DNA of 45,697 nucleotides from a virus. This document shows positions 8,554 through 15,301 of this stretch, piece by piece. Under the pieces are notes generated by a model. It was not told the DNA's origin and made no database searches. It saw nothing but the letters and a program-made list of their open reading frames with translations. Location of the stretch: IMG/VR virus record IMGVR_UViG_3300029787_004840, positions 1-45,697 of that record; one strand, 5' to 3'. The position numbers and the translations under genes are program-made. Position 1 is the stretch's first letter. Each line of letters opens with the position of its first letter.

Positions 8554-8792
8554 TGAATACACAAGAAAAAAAAATGACCATTACAAAAGAAACTTTAATG
8601 CCTTTGGGCATGGTAATACTGCTCTGTGGTGGCGTAGTTTGGATTAGCAGTCAGTTAAGTTTAATCCATAATAAGCTTGAGTTGTTAGAGTCTAGCTTAG
8701 AAGAGCAATGGACTAAGCGTGACATGGAAAATTGGGGTCTTAAGCTGAAGCTAGAAAATCCAGAAATAACAATTCCTGGCTTGAATAACTAA
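8553..8792 (+). CDS. Single-span membrane protein (79 aa)
   Basis: It is linked to the previous gene by TAATG (stop 8551-8553, start 8553). The product has a short charged N-terminus, one hydrophobic span at about residues 16-35 (MPLGMVILLCGGVVWISSQL) and a charged, probably coiled-coil periplasmic or cytoplasmic tail. The size and one-span layout resemble small phage lysis or inner-membrane proteins such as spanin-like or holin-accessory proteins, but no lysis gene is adjacent. The role is therefore open. It ends in a 4-nt convergent overlap with the next minus-strand gene. Confidence 0.6.
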   Translation: MNTQEKKMTITKETLMPLGMVILLCGGVVWISSQLSLIHNKLELLESSLEEQWTKRDMENWGLKLKLENPEITIPGLNN

Positions 8793-9016
8793 TCAACCAT
8801 ATGATTTTGTTTAAGTAGATTTAATATTTTATCATTATATTGTTCAATTAATACAGATACTTTGGTTTGTATATTAAACAAGGTTTTTAATCCTTCTACT
8901 GAAATGTTCCCTCTTTCATTAAAAGACTTTAATTCTTTTTGGAGTTCTTGTATTTTTTGTTTGTCAGAATCACTAAGTGATCCGAGTTTCTTTTTTATCT
9001 CTGCGTAGCTTTTCAT
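8789..9016 (-). CDS. Small coiled-coil hypothetical protein (75 aa)
   Basis: This minus-strand gene lies directly downstream of uvsW and overlaps its end by 4 nt (9013-9016), so the two are probably co-transcribed and coupled. The product is strongly charged and helical (IKKKLGSLSDSDKQKIQEL, then VSVLIEQYNDKILNLL), with heptad-like spacing of Leu/Ile. T4 encodes a small accessory gene, uvsW.1, next to uvsW, so a partner or regulator of the helicase is a reasonable guess from position. No sequence motif supports a specific function. Confidence 0.6.
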   Translation of the reverse strand: MKSYAEIKKKLGSLSDSDKQKIQELQKELKSFNERGNISVEGLKTLFNIQTKVSVLIEQYNDKILNLLKQNHMVD

Positions 9017-10374
9017 ATTATTGTTACCTTATGGCCTTCTGCCCTGTAGTGTTTTTCTCTCTCCTCTGAATGTGATTTTATGTATTTTTCTTTATCCATA
9101 AAATCATAAACAAAAACCTCTTCTTTGGAATCATGTTTTCTTAGTGCTCTTCCTAATGCTTGGAGAGTTGCAATTTCTGATTTCATCCCTCTCGCGTTTA
9201 CGAAATGGGTGATTTCTTCAATGTTAATCCCTGTTTGGAGGATTTTAGTACCAATGAGGACGCTAGATTTTCTATGTCCTCGGAATCTAGATATAGCTTC
9301 ATACCTTTCTCCGATTGAGTCACACCCTTGCAGGAATTCACAATTCCCTCCAAGTAGGTTTTCCAGGGTTCTTCCGTGGTCAAGTGATTTGGTAAGAATA
9401 AGTATACGGGCTTTTTCATTTTTATTTTTGATGTCATTGATAATATCCTTTATTGTATTATTTCTATCTTTATTATTTACTATGTATTTATCGTAAATAT
9501 CTAAGTAACTATCATTCTCGTCTTCGTTTTCTGCGGTATAGGGCCTATCAATAATTTGAATAATCGGCTTGGTGAGTTTTCCTTCTTTTACGAGTTGGTC
9601 TGTAGTTGCAACTGTATGCGTTGGACCTAATCCTCCCTCTAGATTGAATGCGCTTATTTTTTGTGACGGAGGGGTGGCTGTAAATCCATAGCGGTAGTTT
9701 GCATTAGGAAAAGATTGCATTGCTGCTACGGTTGTTTTTCCTGTACTGAATTCATGACATTCGTCAATCATTAATACTTCAGAATCAAGGTGTGTGTCTA
9801 GGACTTTTTCAATACTTTGCACAGTGCATAGCATAATGTCTCCAGGAATATATCCCTCACTAAAACACATCCCTAGATTGTTTATTTTTATTGATTTAAG
9901 AAAGTCGTATGTTTGTGTAAGTAGTTGTTTTGCATTAAACAAAAGAATCATTTTTCTAGGTGCTAATGCTTTAATTAACCCTGCCATAATAATTGTCTTA
10001 CCTGCTGCGGTAGGGGCTTTTATTACTCCCCTTTGCTTTTTAAGCATTGTTGATATTGTTTTGTCTTGATAATGATAATATGTAATTCCTTCAAATGAGT
10101 AGGAATTTGTTATTTTATCAGTGCTTCTACTGTCAATAATTTTGGGTTTCGCGTCTACTTTTTTTAAATCAGCCAGTATTCTGTCCAGCAAGCCCGTTTT
10201 AAATTCTCCTTTTTTTGAAAAAAACTTCTTTTTTCCATCCCATACTTTTCTTTTATATTGTGGAGAATACTCCGATCCTGGTATTTTAAATGAGTATAAC
10301 TCAGATAATGCACTAATTAATTTTGGATTATCAGTAACCAGTCTTGAATTTATTGTATTTATGTGAAGTTCCAT
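9013..10374 (-). CDS. uvsW: UvsW-like SF2 DNA/RNA helicase
   Basis: UvsW unwinds branched DNA and R-loops and shifts T4-type phages from origin-dependent to recombination-dependent replication. The 453-aa product has the UvsW N-terminal DNA-binding domain (about 1-75, with SPQYKRKVWDGKKKFF). Next come Walker A APTAAGKT (120-127), Walker B/motif II DECH (204-207), motif III TAT (232-234), and helicase C with GTKILQTGINI (about 375-385) and motif VI QALGRALR (405-412). The length is close to that of T4 UvsW (about 500 aa). The start follows CTATAATA by only 6 nt with no Shine-Dalgarno, implying a leaderless transcript from a promoter shared with the divergent gp26-like gene. Confidence 0.93.
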   Translation of the reverse strand: MELHINTINSRLVTDNPKLISALSELYSFKIPGSEYSPQYKRKVWDGKKKFFSKKGEFKTGLLDRILADLKKVDAKPKIIDSRSTDKITNSYSFEGITYYHYQDKTISTMLKKQRGVIKAPTAAGKTIIMAGLIKALAPRKMILLFNAKQLLTQTYDFLKSIKINNLGMCFSEGYIPGDIMLCTVQSIEKVLDTHLDSEVLMIDECHEFSTGKTTVAAMQSFPNANYRYGFTATPPSQKISAFNLEGGLGPTHTVATTDQLVKEGKLTKPIIQIIDRPYTAENEDENDSYLDIYDKYIVNNKDRNNTIKDIINDIKNKNEKARILILTKSLDHGRTLENLLGGNCEFLQGCDSIGERYEAISRFRGHRKSSVLIGTKILQTGINIEEITHFVNARGMKSEIATLQALGRALRKHDSKEEVFVYDFMDKEKYIKSHSEEREKHYRAEGHKVTII

Positions 10375-10378
10375 ACAT

Positions 10379-10389
10379 ACTATTATAGT
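10379..10389. promoter_or_regulatory. Near-palindromic divergent promoter ACTATTATAGT
   Basis: The 28-nt gap between uvsW and the gp26-like gene holds ACTATTATAGT. On the minus strand it reads CTATAATA and ends 6 nt before the uvsW ATG. On the plus strand TATTATAG lies shortly before TAGAGG (the ribosome site) and ATG 10403. One box could serve both directions. Confidence 0.45.
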
Positions 10390-10402
10390 TTAGAGGTATA
10401 AT

Positions 10403-11155
10403 ATGAACGATAAAATTTCAGAAACACAAGTTATGTCAGAAGAAGAGCAGGTTGCACTCCTGTTAGAAAATTTACCTTCCGAAACGGAGATGGATATTTC
10501 AGTGCCTTCTAGGGGGATTCCTTATTTTGGAAAAGAGGGTAAGGTTAGGGTTCGACCTATGACATTCCAAGATGAAAAGTCTATGAGCACAGGATCAAGG
10601 TCTCCTTTGTTTAATCCTGCAAATCACCTTCTGTCCCAATGTGTGAAAAATGTAGATGTAGATCGGCTTGTAATAATAGACAAGTTATTTTTGTTAATTA
10701 AAGTCAGAGAGCTTTCATTCGGATCAGACTATAAAGTAGGAGTAATTTGCCCAAACTGTAGTTATGAAAACAAATTAAATCTAGAACTCAGTAAACTTAT
10801 ATCTAATCAGGTCCCTGAAGATTTTTCTTTTGATAAGATTGATATACATTTAGAAGGAATTAATAAAAAAGCTTGTTTAAACTTCCTGACGGTTGCAGAT
10901 GAAGATTATATAGATCCTGGCAAAGTTTCTGAAAACTTATGGAGATTTATACAAAGCATCGAAGGAGTTGATAATCCTATGGTTATTGCAAAGGTAGTTG
11001 AGAGATTACCTCTCCAGGATGTTCATAGTATTATAAAAGCAATGATGCTTTCCGAGTATGGAATTCAGCCTCACGTTAGGTTTACTTGTGATTCTTGCAC
11101 AAAATCCAGTCTAATTAACCTCCCCATAGACGAAAATTTTTTCTCGGTGAATTAA
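10403..11155 (+). CDS. Baseplate hub protein, gp26-like (PF12322)
   Basis: The 250-aa protein matches the T4 baseplate gp26/gp51 family, needed for hub assembly. The diagnostic N-terminal region is VPSRGIPYFGKEGKVRVRPM (34-53), followed by TFQDEKSM and a helical body. Two CxxC pairs (C116/C119 in CPNC and C229/C232 in CDSC) look like one zinc-binding site. The family ending LPIDENFF is present just before the stop at 11153-11155. AGAGG lies before the start, with the divergent promoter just upstream. Codons near the end form a tandem -1 slippery sequence (11134-11143), which would extend the protein into the frame ending at 11322 and give about 306 aa. T4 gp26 is 208 aa. Confidence 0.85.
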   Translation: MNDKISETQVMSEEEQVALLLENLPSETEMDISVPSRGIPYFGKEGKVRVRPMTFQDEKSMSTGSRSPLFNPANHLLSQCVKNVDVDRLVIIDKLFLLIKVRELSFGSDYKVGVICPNCSYENKLNLELSKLISNQVPEDFSFDKIDIHLEGINKKACLNFLTVADEDYIDPGKVSENLWRFIQSIEGVDNPMVIAKVVERLPLQDVHSIIKAMMLSEYGIQPHVRFTCDSCTKSSLINLPIDENFFSVN

Positions 11156-11322
11156 ATGGTTCCATAGAAGTCTCAGATCTGCTTCAAGAAGCCTATATAC
11201 TCATGAAACATATAGGTATGTCCTATAGTGATATAAAAACCTTAACTAGAAGCGAAAGAGCCACATTTATTCAGCTTCTTACTGAAGAGATGCAGCGAGA
11301 AAAAGATGCCATTAATAAATAA
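11134..11322 (+). CDS. Frame -1 extension of gp26-like gene (gp51-like, candidate frameshift product)
   Basis: There is no ordinary start for this stretch. In the -1 frame it is open from 11119 to TAA 11320-11322, overlapping the gp26-like end and the next gene by 17 nt. It encodes about 59 residues after the slippery site, including NGSIEVSDLLQEAYILMKHI and SYSDIKTLTRSERATFIQLL. That helical pattern resembles the C-terminal segments of gp26/gp51-type and tail-chaperone proteins. The only internal ATG (11203) lacks a Shine-Dalgarno and would discard the first third. The simplest reading is a fusion made by -1 frameshifting at A_AAT_TTT_TTC. The alternatives are a mutation or sequence error that split one gene. 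Confidence 0.6.
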   Translation, partial: KFFLGELNGSIEVSDLLQEAYILMKHIGMSYSDIKTLTRSERATFIQLLTEEMQREKDAINK

Positions 11323-12295
11323 TATTGAAGTAGTAGATCGAAATAATAGACCCCCAGCCGATTCAAGGGTTTTACTTAAAACTTATTTTGTAAATGATGG
11401 AGTTTATACGGATCCTTATGCGGTTAGTACCGTTCATGTTTTTAAAAGATCTCAGAATCTAAGTCCTAATTCGGTATTAGATAACGATGGCTTAGTGGCT
11501 TCTGGAATGACCTCTGCTGCTGCCATGGTTTTTGGCGTTACAGGAACGGGTGTTATTGGAACGGAACCTAACTCCACTGATATAAATCAGTACACTGGCG
11601 TAGTGGCCCCTGTTGGCGCAGGTGGAGGACATCCTTGCTCAGGGGTGAGTGGTTTATATAAGATAGATCGTGGGGAGTTTGGCTGTGTTTTGGACGGATT
11701 AGCAGGGTCCTCACTTTCTGGTACAGACCAAAATGGGAATACTATCATGAATACTGCTAGTCAAGCTATTAGGTATTTTGATATTTGGACTGTTAAGATG
11801 TTTGAAGGTAGCTCTTGGAAAACCTATATCAATAACTTTGAACTTTTTGATAATACAGTTTTTACCACTACGGAACCTATTATTTTAAGGTCAAGTAATA
11901 AATTGTTTAACAGAAATGTAATTGCAGGATCCATTACTAATCTAAAAATCGGAACAGAAATTACTGTAGAAAACTTAAATATAAGTGAGTCTATAAAAAA
12001 TATATTTAAACAGACAGCGATTACATCCCCATCTATTACAATAGTAAAGCATAACGAAGATTCTAGCCTCCCTTCTAAATGTCTGGTTACAACTTCAACA
12101 GATATTGATCTTACTTCTGATGATACTTTAATTTTTCGTTTTGATACAGATACCTTGCTAAGTAGTAAGAATCCTTTCGCAGGGTTCTCTATTGATGATC
12201 TAGGAGCCAGAACAGGCACTTATTCGGCGCAAGTAACGTATAACTTACTTACCGAAAAAATAGTATCCCCGTTAATGTATTTTATTGTTAAATAA
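11306..12295 (+). CDS. Putative virion structural protein (329 aa)
   Basis: The start lies inside the end of the -1 frame ORF and follows GAGATGCAGCGAGAAA, with only a weak ribosome site, so coupling to upstream translation is likely. The N-terminus (INNIEVVDRNNRPPADSRVLLKTYFVNDG) and C-terminal strands (TGTYSAQVTYNLLTEKIVSP) look beta-rich. The middle is Gly/Ser/Thr-rich. No enzyme motif or membrane segment is visible. Placement between a baseplate-hub gene and a well-expressed 184-aa gene suggests a neck, tail or baseplate component. I cannot name a family. Confidence 0.5.
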   Translation: MPLINNIEVVDRNNRPPADSRVLLKTYFVNDGVYTDPYAVSTVHVFKRSQNLSPNSVLDNDGLVASGMTSAAAMVFGVTGTGVIGTEPNSTDINQYTGVVAPVGAGGGHPCSGVSGLYKIDRGEFGCVLDGLAGSSLSGTDQNGNTIMNTASQAIRYFDIWTVKMFEGSSWKTYINNFELFDNTVFTTTEPIILRSSNKLFNRNVIAGSITNLKIGTEITVENLNISESIKNIFKQTAITSPSITIVKHNEDSSLPSKCLVTTSTDIDLTSDDTLIFRFDTDTLLSSKNPFAGFSIDDLGARTGTYSAQVTYNLLTEKIVSPLMYFIVK

Positions 12296-12307
12296 AGTTA
12301 GAATAGA

Positions 12308-12316
12308 ACTATATAC
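12308..12316 (+). promoter_or_regulatory. T4-late-like promoter box CTATATAC
   Basis: ACTATATAC (12308-12316) lies in the 41-nt gap before ATG 12337, followed at the expected initiation distance by AGAGGA (12323-12328). It shares ACTATATA with the box at 543-550. A dedicated promoter suggests that the short downstream gene is made in quantity. Confidence 0.5.
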
Positions 12317-12336
12317 TTTTATAGAGGATATATTTT

Positions 12337-12891
12337 ATGCCAACACCATTAACTCCACAACCTATTCAAGATAATACAAAAGTTTTGGGAGGATTACCTG
12401 AAGGATTTTCTACCTCAGGTGCAACGTCTGCTAACGCTACCACAAATTGGAGAATTCACACGCAAAATGTGGAAATTATGTATAAGCGGATAACGCAGTA
12501 TAAAACTTTAGACGGAACTGCTGACTTTAATTATTTGGATGTTAATTACACCGTTGATATTGCTAGGGAGCATCTTTATTGGAATGCCTCAAGTGGTGAT
12601 GCATTACAAACGCAAACATTAAATCTTATCAGTGATTTGAGCACTTCTGGGTCCCTAGGAGGTAGTGGGGTTATTCGTACCGTAAACGCAGGTATACTTC
12701 GTAGAGAAGTTAGGGACGGGGATGCTGAAAGTATGACCAGGCTTTCAGGAAATTTAATCGTAGGAAAACAGCCTGGGTCATATGATCAGTCTTATGATAC
12801 TTCAGGAAATGTTAACTCCACCGTATTGGATATGATAACAGGGGTTAAGGTAGCTGCTCCTGATTTCGAGATAAGTATTGTTGACCTTTAA
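12337..12891 (+). CDS. Putative virion structural protein (184 aa)
   Basis: The gene has its own promoter-like box and a good ribosome site (AGAGGA, 12323-12328), arguing for high expression. The 184-aa protein has a Pro/Thr-rich N-terminus, a central segment RIHTQNVEIMYKRITQYKTL, and an ending ITGVKVAAPDFEISIVDL. The size and expected abundance would suit a tail tube (gp19 analogue) or another repeated structural subunit, but I see no residues diagnostic of gp19. It ends 9 nt from the convergent primase gene. Treat it as an unassigned structural protein. Confidence 0.5.
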   Translation: MPTPLTPQPIQDNTKVLGGLPEGFSTSGATSANATTNWRIHTQNVEIMYKRITQYKTLDGTADFNYLDVNYTVDIAREHLYWNASSGDALQTQTLNLISDLSTSGSLGGSGVIRTVNAGILRREVRDGDAESMTRLSGNLIVGKQPGSYDQSYDTSGNVNSTVLDMITGVKVAAPDFEISIVDL

Positions 12892-12900
12892 GATAAACCT

Positions 12901-13908
12901 TTAAATATGTAAATTATTTAAAGATTTATTCTCAAAATTATACTCGTAAGTTTTTTCTGTGAACCAGCTATACAGGTCTTCACCTGCCTGATGTGCTTCG
13001 TTCCAATCTTTGTACCTGTGTTGGGGTGTGCATATTGAAAATGACGAAAGTAAGTATTTCTTTCTAAGTTTTTCAAACTTTTCCACTCCTCGCATTCCAG
13101 CCTCATCGTTGTCATATGCTAGGATGATTTTACCTTCAAACTCTCGGAGTGCTTGCATTTGAACATTTGAAATCGTACTGCCTACTGTGCATGTTGCATT
13201 TAAGCCGTTTAAATTAAGTGTAATTGCGTCCGAGGGTCCTTCGCAAATACATAGGTGATCTTGCTCAAAGTCGAAGGGATAAAGAATATTGCTGGATTTT
13301 ACCCCATTTTCAGTGCTTGGATTTAAGTACTTGGGGGATACTCCGTGCATTAGGCTGCGAGCTTGAAAAAAGAATATTTCTCCGTCATAATCTTTAAAGG
13401 GAATAATTAAACGACCCCTATACTTCCCCTCACAAGAAACATAGAACGGGGCCTCCTCATACTCTTTTAAGTTAAACAATTTGCGGTCCATTAGAAATTT
13501 CCAAGCTCGGAGGACCAATTGATTGCTGCTACTATGGCTTTCGACGTTGACAGGGATAAAGCTAGTGGTGTCTAAAGAAGCCTTAAGCGTCGGATCAGGT
13601 GTAGAGGCAGAGGGTGCGCTATCCCATATATCCAGTCTACCTGACTCTAATCCTTGAAATAATAACTTTGATTCTGCTGATTTATAGGTAATCTGCTCCA
13701 AGATAGAGTACAGTTTTATAAAATTGCCCGTGCTGCCTGTTTTAAAGCACTGCCATAATCCTGTATCCAAATTAATACTCATATGCTTTTTGTAGTCACC
13801 TTCTATAAATACAGATGGAATAATTAATTCCTTGCCGCTAGAAGATATACGGTATTCTCCACTCACTTTGTCTGTGAGATAGTCTTTAATATACTGAGGA
13901 TTAAACAT
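12901..13908 (-). CDS. DNA primase, Toprim type (gp61-like)
   Basis: This primase should make RNA primers for lagging-strand synthesis with a replicative helicase encoded elsewhere. Starting at ATG 13908 (335 aa), it has an N-terminal region that resembles a degenerate primase zinc domain (NLDTGLWQCFKTGSTGNFI, 47-64) with too few cysteines for a full site. It also has the primase-core strand GRLIIPFKDYDGEIFFFQAR (165-184), and Toprim motifs CEGPSDA (E223) and AYDNDEAG (D266/D268), then KDWNEA (300-305). A TTG at 13956 would add 16 residues but overlaps the divergent nuclease gene and lacks a ribosome site, so I prefer ATG 13908. Its CAT abuts the opposite gene's ATG (CATATG). Confidence 0.87.
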   Translation of the reverse strand: MFNPQYIKDYLTDKVSGEYRISSSGKELIIPSVFIEGDYKKHMSINLDTGLWQCFKTGSTGNFIKLYSILEQITYKSAESKLLFQGLESGRLDIWDSAPSASTPDPTLKASLDTTSFIPVNVESHSSSNQLVLRAWKFLMDRKLFNLKEYEEAPFYVSCEGKYRGRLIIPFKDYDGEIFFFQARSLMHGVSPKYLNPSTENGVKSSNILYPFDFEQDHLCICEGPSDAITLNLNGLNATCTVGSTISNVQMQALREFEGKIILAYDNDEAGMRGVEKFEKLRKKYLLSSFSICTPQHRYKDWNEAHQAGEDLYSWFTEKTYEYNFENKSLNNLHI

Positions 13909-14688
13909 ATGGTTTTTATAAATACAATTAGCAACTCGAAACGCGACACTTTTCAACAGTGTAAACTTAAATACCGATACAGGTATGTAGACCGACTGAA
14001 GGACTACGACATATCAAACACCGATGCGCTGCATTTCGGCTCATATATTCACCAAATATTTGAAGATGGTGTAAAATCGACCAAATATGACCAACTGCAA
14101 GCTATAGCAGAAGAAATTAAGGGCAAGTATACCTTTGCCAAGTCGTACAATCCAAAAATAGAGACCTGTTTGAAGAATTTTTTGAGGTTTAACGCCTCAC
14201 TTCCTGAGATGGGCATAACAGAACAGCATTTTGATATTGAGGTGGCGGAAGGAATATCAATGAATGGGTACATTGACCGCATAGTGAAGGGAAAAGAGGG
14301 AGGTTATTTGGTTATTGATTACAAAACATCCAAAAGAGAAAAAAGCAAAGTTGATTTGTATCAAGACCCACAGTTAAAAGGGTATGTTTACGCTGTTCAT
14401 AAGCTTTATGGAGTTCCTGTGGATAAAATCACAGCCGCTCATTACTACCCTATTACTGACACGCTTGTTTCTGTTAAATATACAAACAATCAAATACATT
14501 CTCACGTAAGAGGAGTTATTGATGATGTTTGGAAGATACGAAAAGCTAAAAAAGATGAGTTGCTTCCGATTAGAAATCAGTATTGCAACTGGTGTTCATA
14601 TAAAAGCCTATGCCCTGAGTTCTGTACTCATGACACAATAAATAAAAGGCTTGATGAAATAAAGGCTGGACCAGCCAAAAAGGGTTAA
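13909..14688 (+). CDS. Cas4/RecB-like PD-(D/E)XK exonuclease with Fe-S cluster
   Basis: This 259-aa nuclease of the PD-(D/E)XK superfamily resembles Cas4 and the AddB/RecB nuclease domain, which resect or process DNA ends. It has SNSKRDTFQQCKLKYRYRYV (8-27, C18), GSYIHQIFE (H48), GYIDRI (D123), VIDYKTSK (D137, K139) and QDPQLKGY (Q155, Y159). The C-terminal triad CNWCSYKSLC (C226, C229, C235) with C18 makes the usual four-cysteine 4Fe-4S set; C239 is extra. It is divergent from the primase with abutting start codons, and convergent with the membrane gene. A role in phage recombination or replication is likely. No cas1/cas2 or CRISPR array is present, so CRISPR adaptation is not implied. Confidence 0.87.
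   Translation: MVFINTISNSKRDTFQQCKLKYRYRYVDRLKDYDISNTDALHFGSYIHQIFEDGVKSTKYDQLQAIAEEIKGKYTFAKSYNPKIETCLKNFLRFNASLPEMGITEQHFDIEVAEGISMNGYIDRIVKGKEGGYLVIDYKTSKREKSKVDLYQDPQLKGYVYAVHKLYGVPVDKITAAHYYPITDTLVSVKYTNNQIHSHVRGVIDDVWKIRKAKKDELLPIRNQYCNWCSYKSLCPEFCTHDTINKRLDEIKAGPAKKG
14657..14676 (-). terminator. Weak candidate terminator for minus-strand genes
   Basis: On the minus strand GGCTG-GTC-CAGCC (14676-14664) is followed by TTTATTT. The stem is only 5 bp and lies within the nuclease coding region, so it is marginal. It is placed where transcripts of the DUF1360-like gene would need to end. Confidence 0.3.
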
Positions 14689-14690
14689 TT

Positions 14691-14978
14691 TCAGCCGCCC
14701 GAAAAAGCGGAATGATCATATCGTGATAAAACGATAATAGCAGCAGAGGCCAGAAATCCATCAAATAACAAGCACCCAGTTGGACTGTACAGCATCACTG
14801 AGGCGAGTAGGCCAGCCCAAAAAGCGATACATCTATCACATCCTAAAAGGTAGCCTAGAAGCTTTACCTTTGAATACGCCCAAGCTCTAAAACTATAAAG
14901 CATTGGAGATGTAGTCACCCCATTCGCTACACCATATACACTCAAACACCAAACCAGTAACTTAATTAACTCACTCAT
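14691..14978 (-). CDS. DUF1360-like membrane protein (95 aa)
   Basis: The 95-aa protein has a hydrophobic N-terminal span (about 6-22), a second around 38-62 and a third at 66-85. A CxxC is embedded in YLLGCDRCIAFWAGLL (C47, C50). This CxxC-FW-GL pattern is typical of DUF1360-type small membrane proteins found in phages and Bacillus. The role is unknown; holin or membrane-remodelling functions have been suggested for similar phage proteins, but nothing here proves it. It is the second gene of a two-gene minus-strand unit, 6 nt after the preceding stop. Confidence 0.65.
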   Translation of the reverse strand: MSELIKLLVWCLSVYGVANGVTTSPMLYSFRAWAYSKVKLLGYLLGCDRCIAFWAGLLASVMLYSPTGCLLFDGFLASAAIIVLSRYDHSAFSGG

Positions 14979-14984
14979 AATATT

Positions 14985-15275
14985 TTACTTTTTTCTTTTT
15001 CCTTGTATTAACGGAGAGTAAATACTAATGTCTATAGCCTCAAAAAAGTTATCTACTTGCTCAGGTGAGTATTTACATTTCTTTGTTAAATAATTATATA
15101 GAGTATCTATCCTAATTACTTTTCGTTTGGTTAAGGAGTTAAGCACTTTTATTTGAAAGTGCTTAATAAACTTTGTACTAAATCGGTGCTTCCACTTTTC
15201 TATAAAATCGTTACTTAGTGTTGTATTGATTAAATCAATAAAATCAATAAGCTCTATATCACTATTACTATACAT
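14985..15275 (-). CDS. Hypothetical protein (96 aa)
   Basis: A small basic, mostly helical protein (IELIDFIDLINTTLSNDFIEKW, then FIKHFQIKVLNSLTKRKVI) with a Lys-rich end. The layout of helices with TKRKVIRIDTLYNYLTKK could be a winged-helix-like DNA-binding fold, but this is weak. It is the first gene of a two-gene minus-strand operon with the DUF1360-like gene. The ATG is preceded by an exact T4 late box TATAAATA 6 nt upstream and no Shine-Dalgarno, so its mRNA is probably leaderless. Function unknown. Confidence 0.55.
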   Translation of the reverse strand: MYSNSDIELIDFIDLINTTLSNDFIEKWKHRFSTKFIKHFQIKVLNSLTKRKVIRIDTLYNYLTKKCKYSPEQVDNFFEAIDISIYSPLIQGKRKK

Positions 15276-15281
15276 ATTTAA

Positions 15282-15289
15282 TATTTATA
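15282..15289 (-). promoter_or_regulatory. T4 late promoter box TATAAATA (minus strand)
   Basis: An exact T4 late consensus TATAAATA on the minus strand ends 6 nt before ATG 15275. It overlaps the plus-strand box TATATAATA at 15288-15296 by two bases, forming back-to-back promoters for the two divergent units. Confidence 0.6.
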
Positions 15290-15296
15290 TATAATA
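15288..15296 (+). promoter_or_regulatory. T4-late-like box TATATAATA for the tail operon
   Basis: TATATAATA ends exactly 5 nt before ATG 15302, the first gene of the 30-kb tail operon, and no Shine-Dalgarno lies between. Box and spacing are identical to those at 545-553. Confidence 0.6.
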
Positions 15297-15301
15297 CACA
15301 G

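Noticed and set aside
9125-10366. Plus-strand open frames opposite uvsW
   Set aside because: They are shadows of the helicase gene, which has complete SF2 motifs.
13917-13924. Exact TATAAATA box on the plus strand
   Set aside because: It lies inside the first codons of the nuclease gene, with no gene start at the proper distance downstream. It is likely coincidental in AT-rich sequence.
13909-13956. TTG start at 13956 for the primase
   Set aside because: It would overlap the divergent nuclease gene by 48 nt and lacks a ribosome site. ATG 13908 begins at a typical primase N-terminus.
13909-14688. CRISPR-associated locus suggested by the Cas4-like nuclease
   Set aside because: No repeats, cas1/cas2 or other cas genes are visible. 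The context is phage replication genes.
14695-14710. CCGC...GCGG hairpin between the nuclease and the DUF1360-like gene
   Set aside because: Only 4 bp of stem and no U-tract in either direction.
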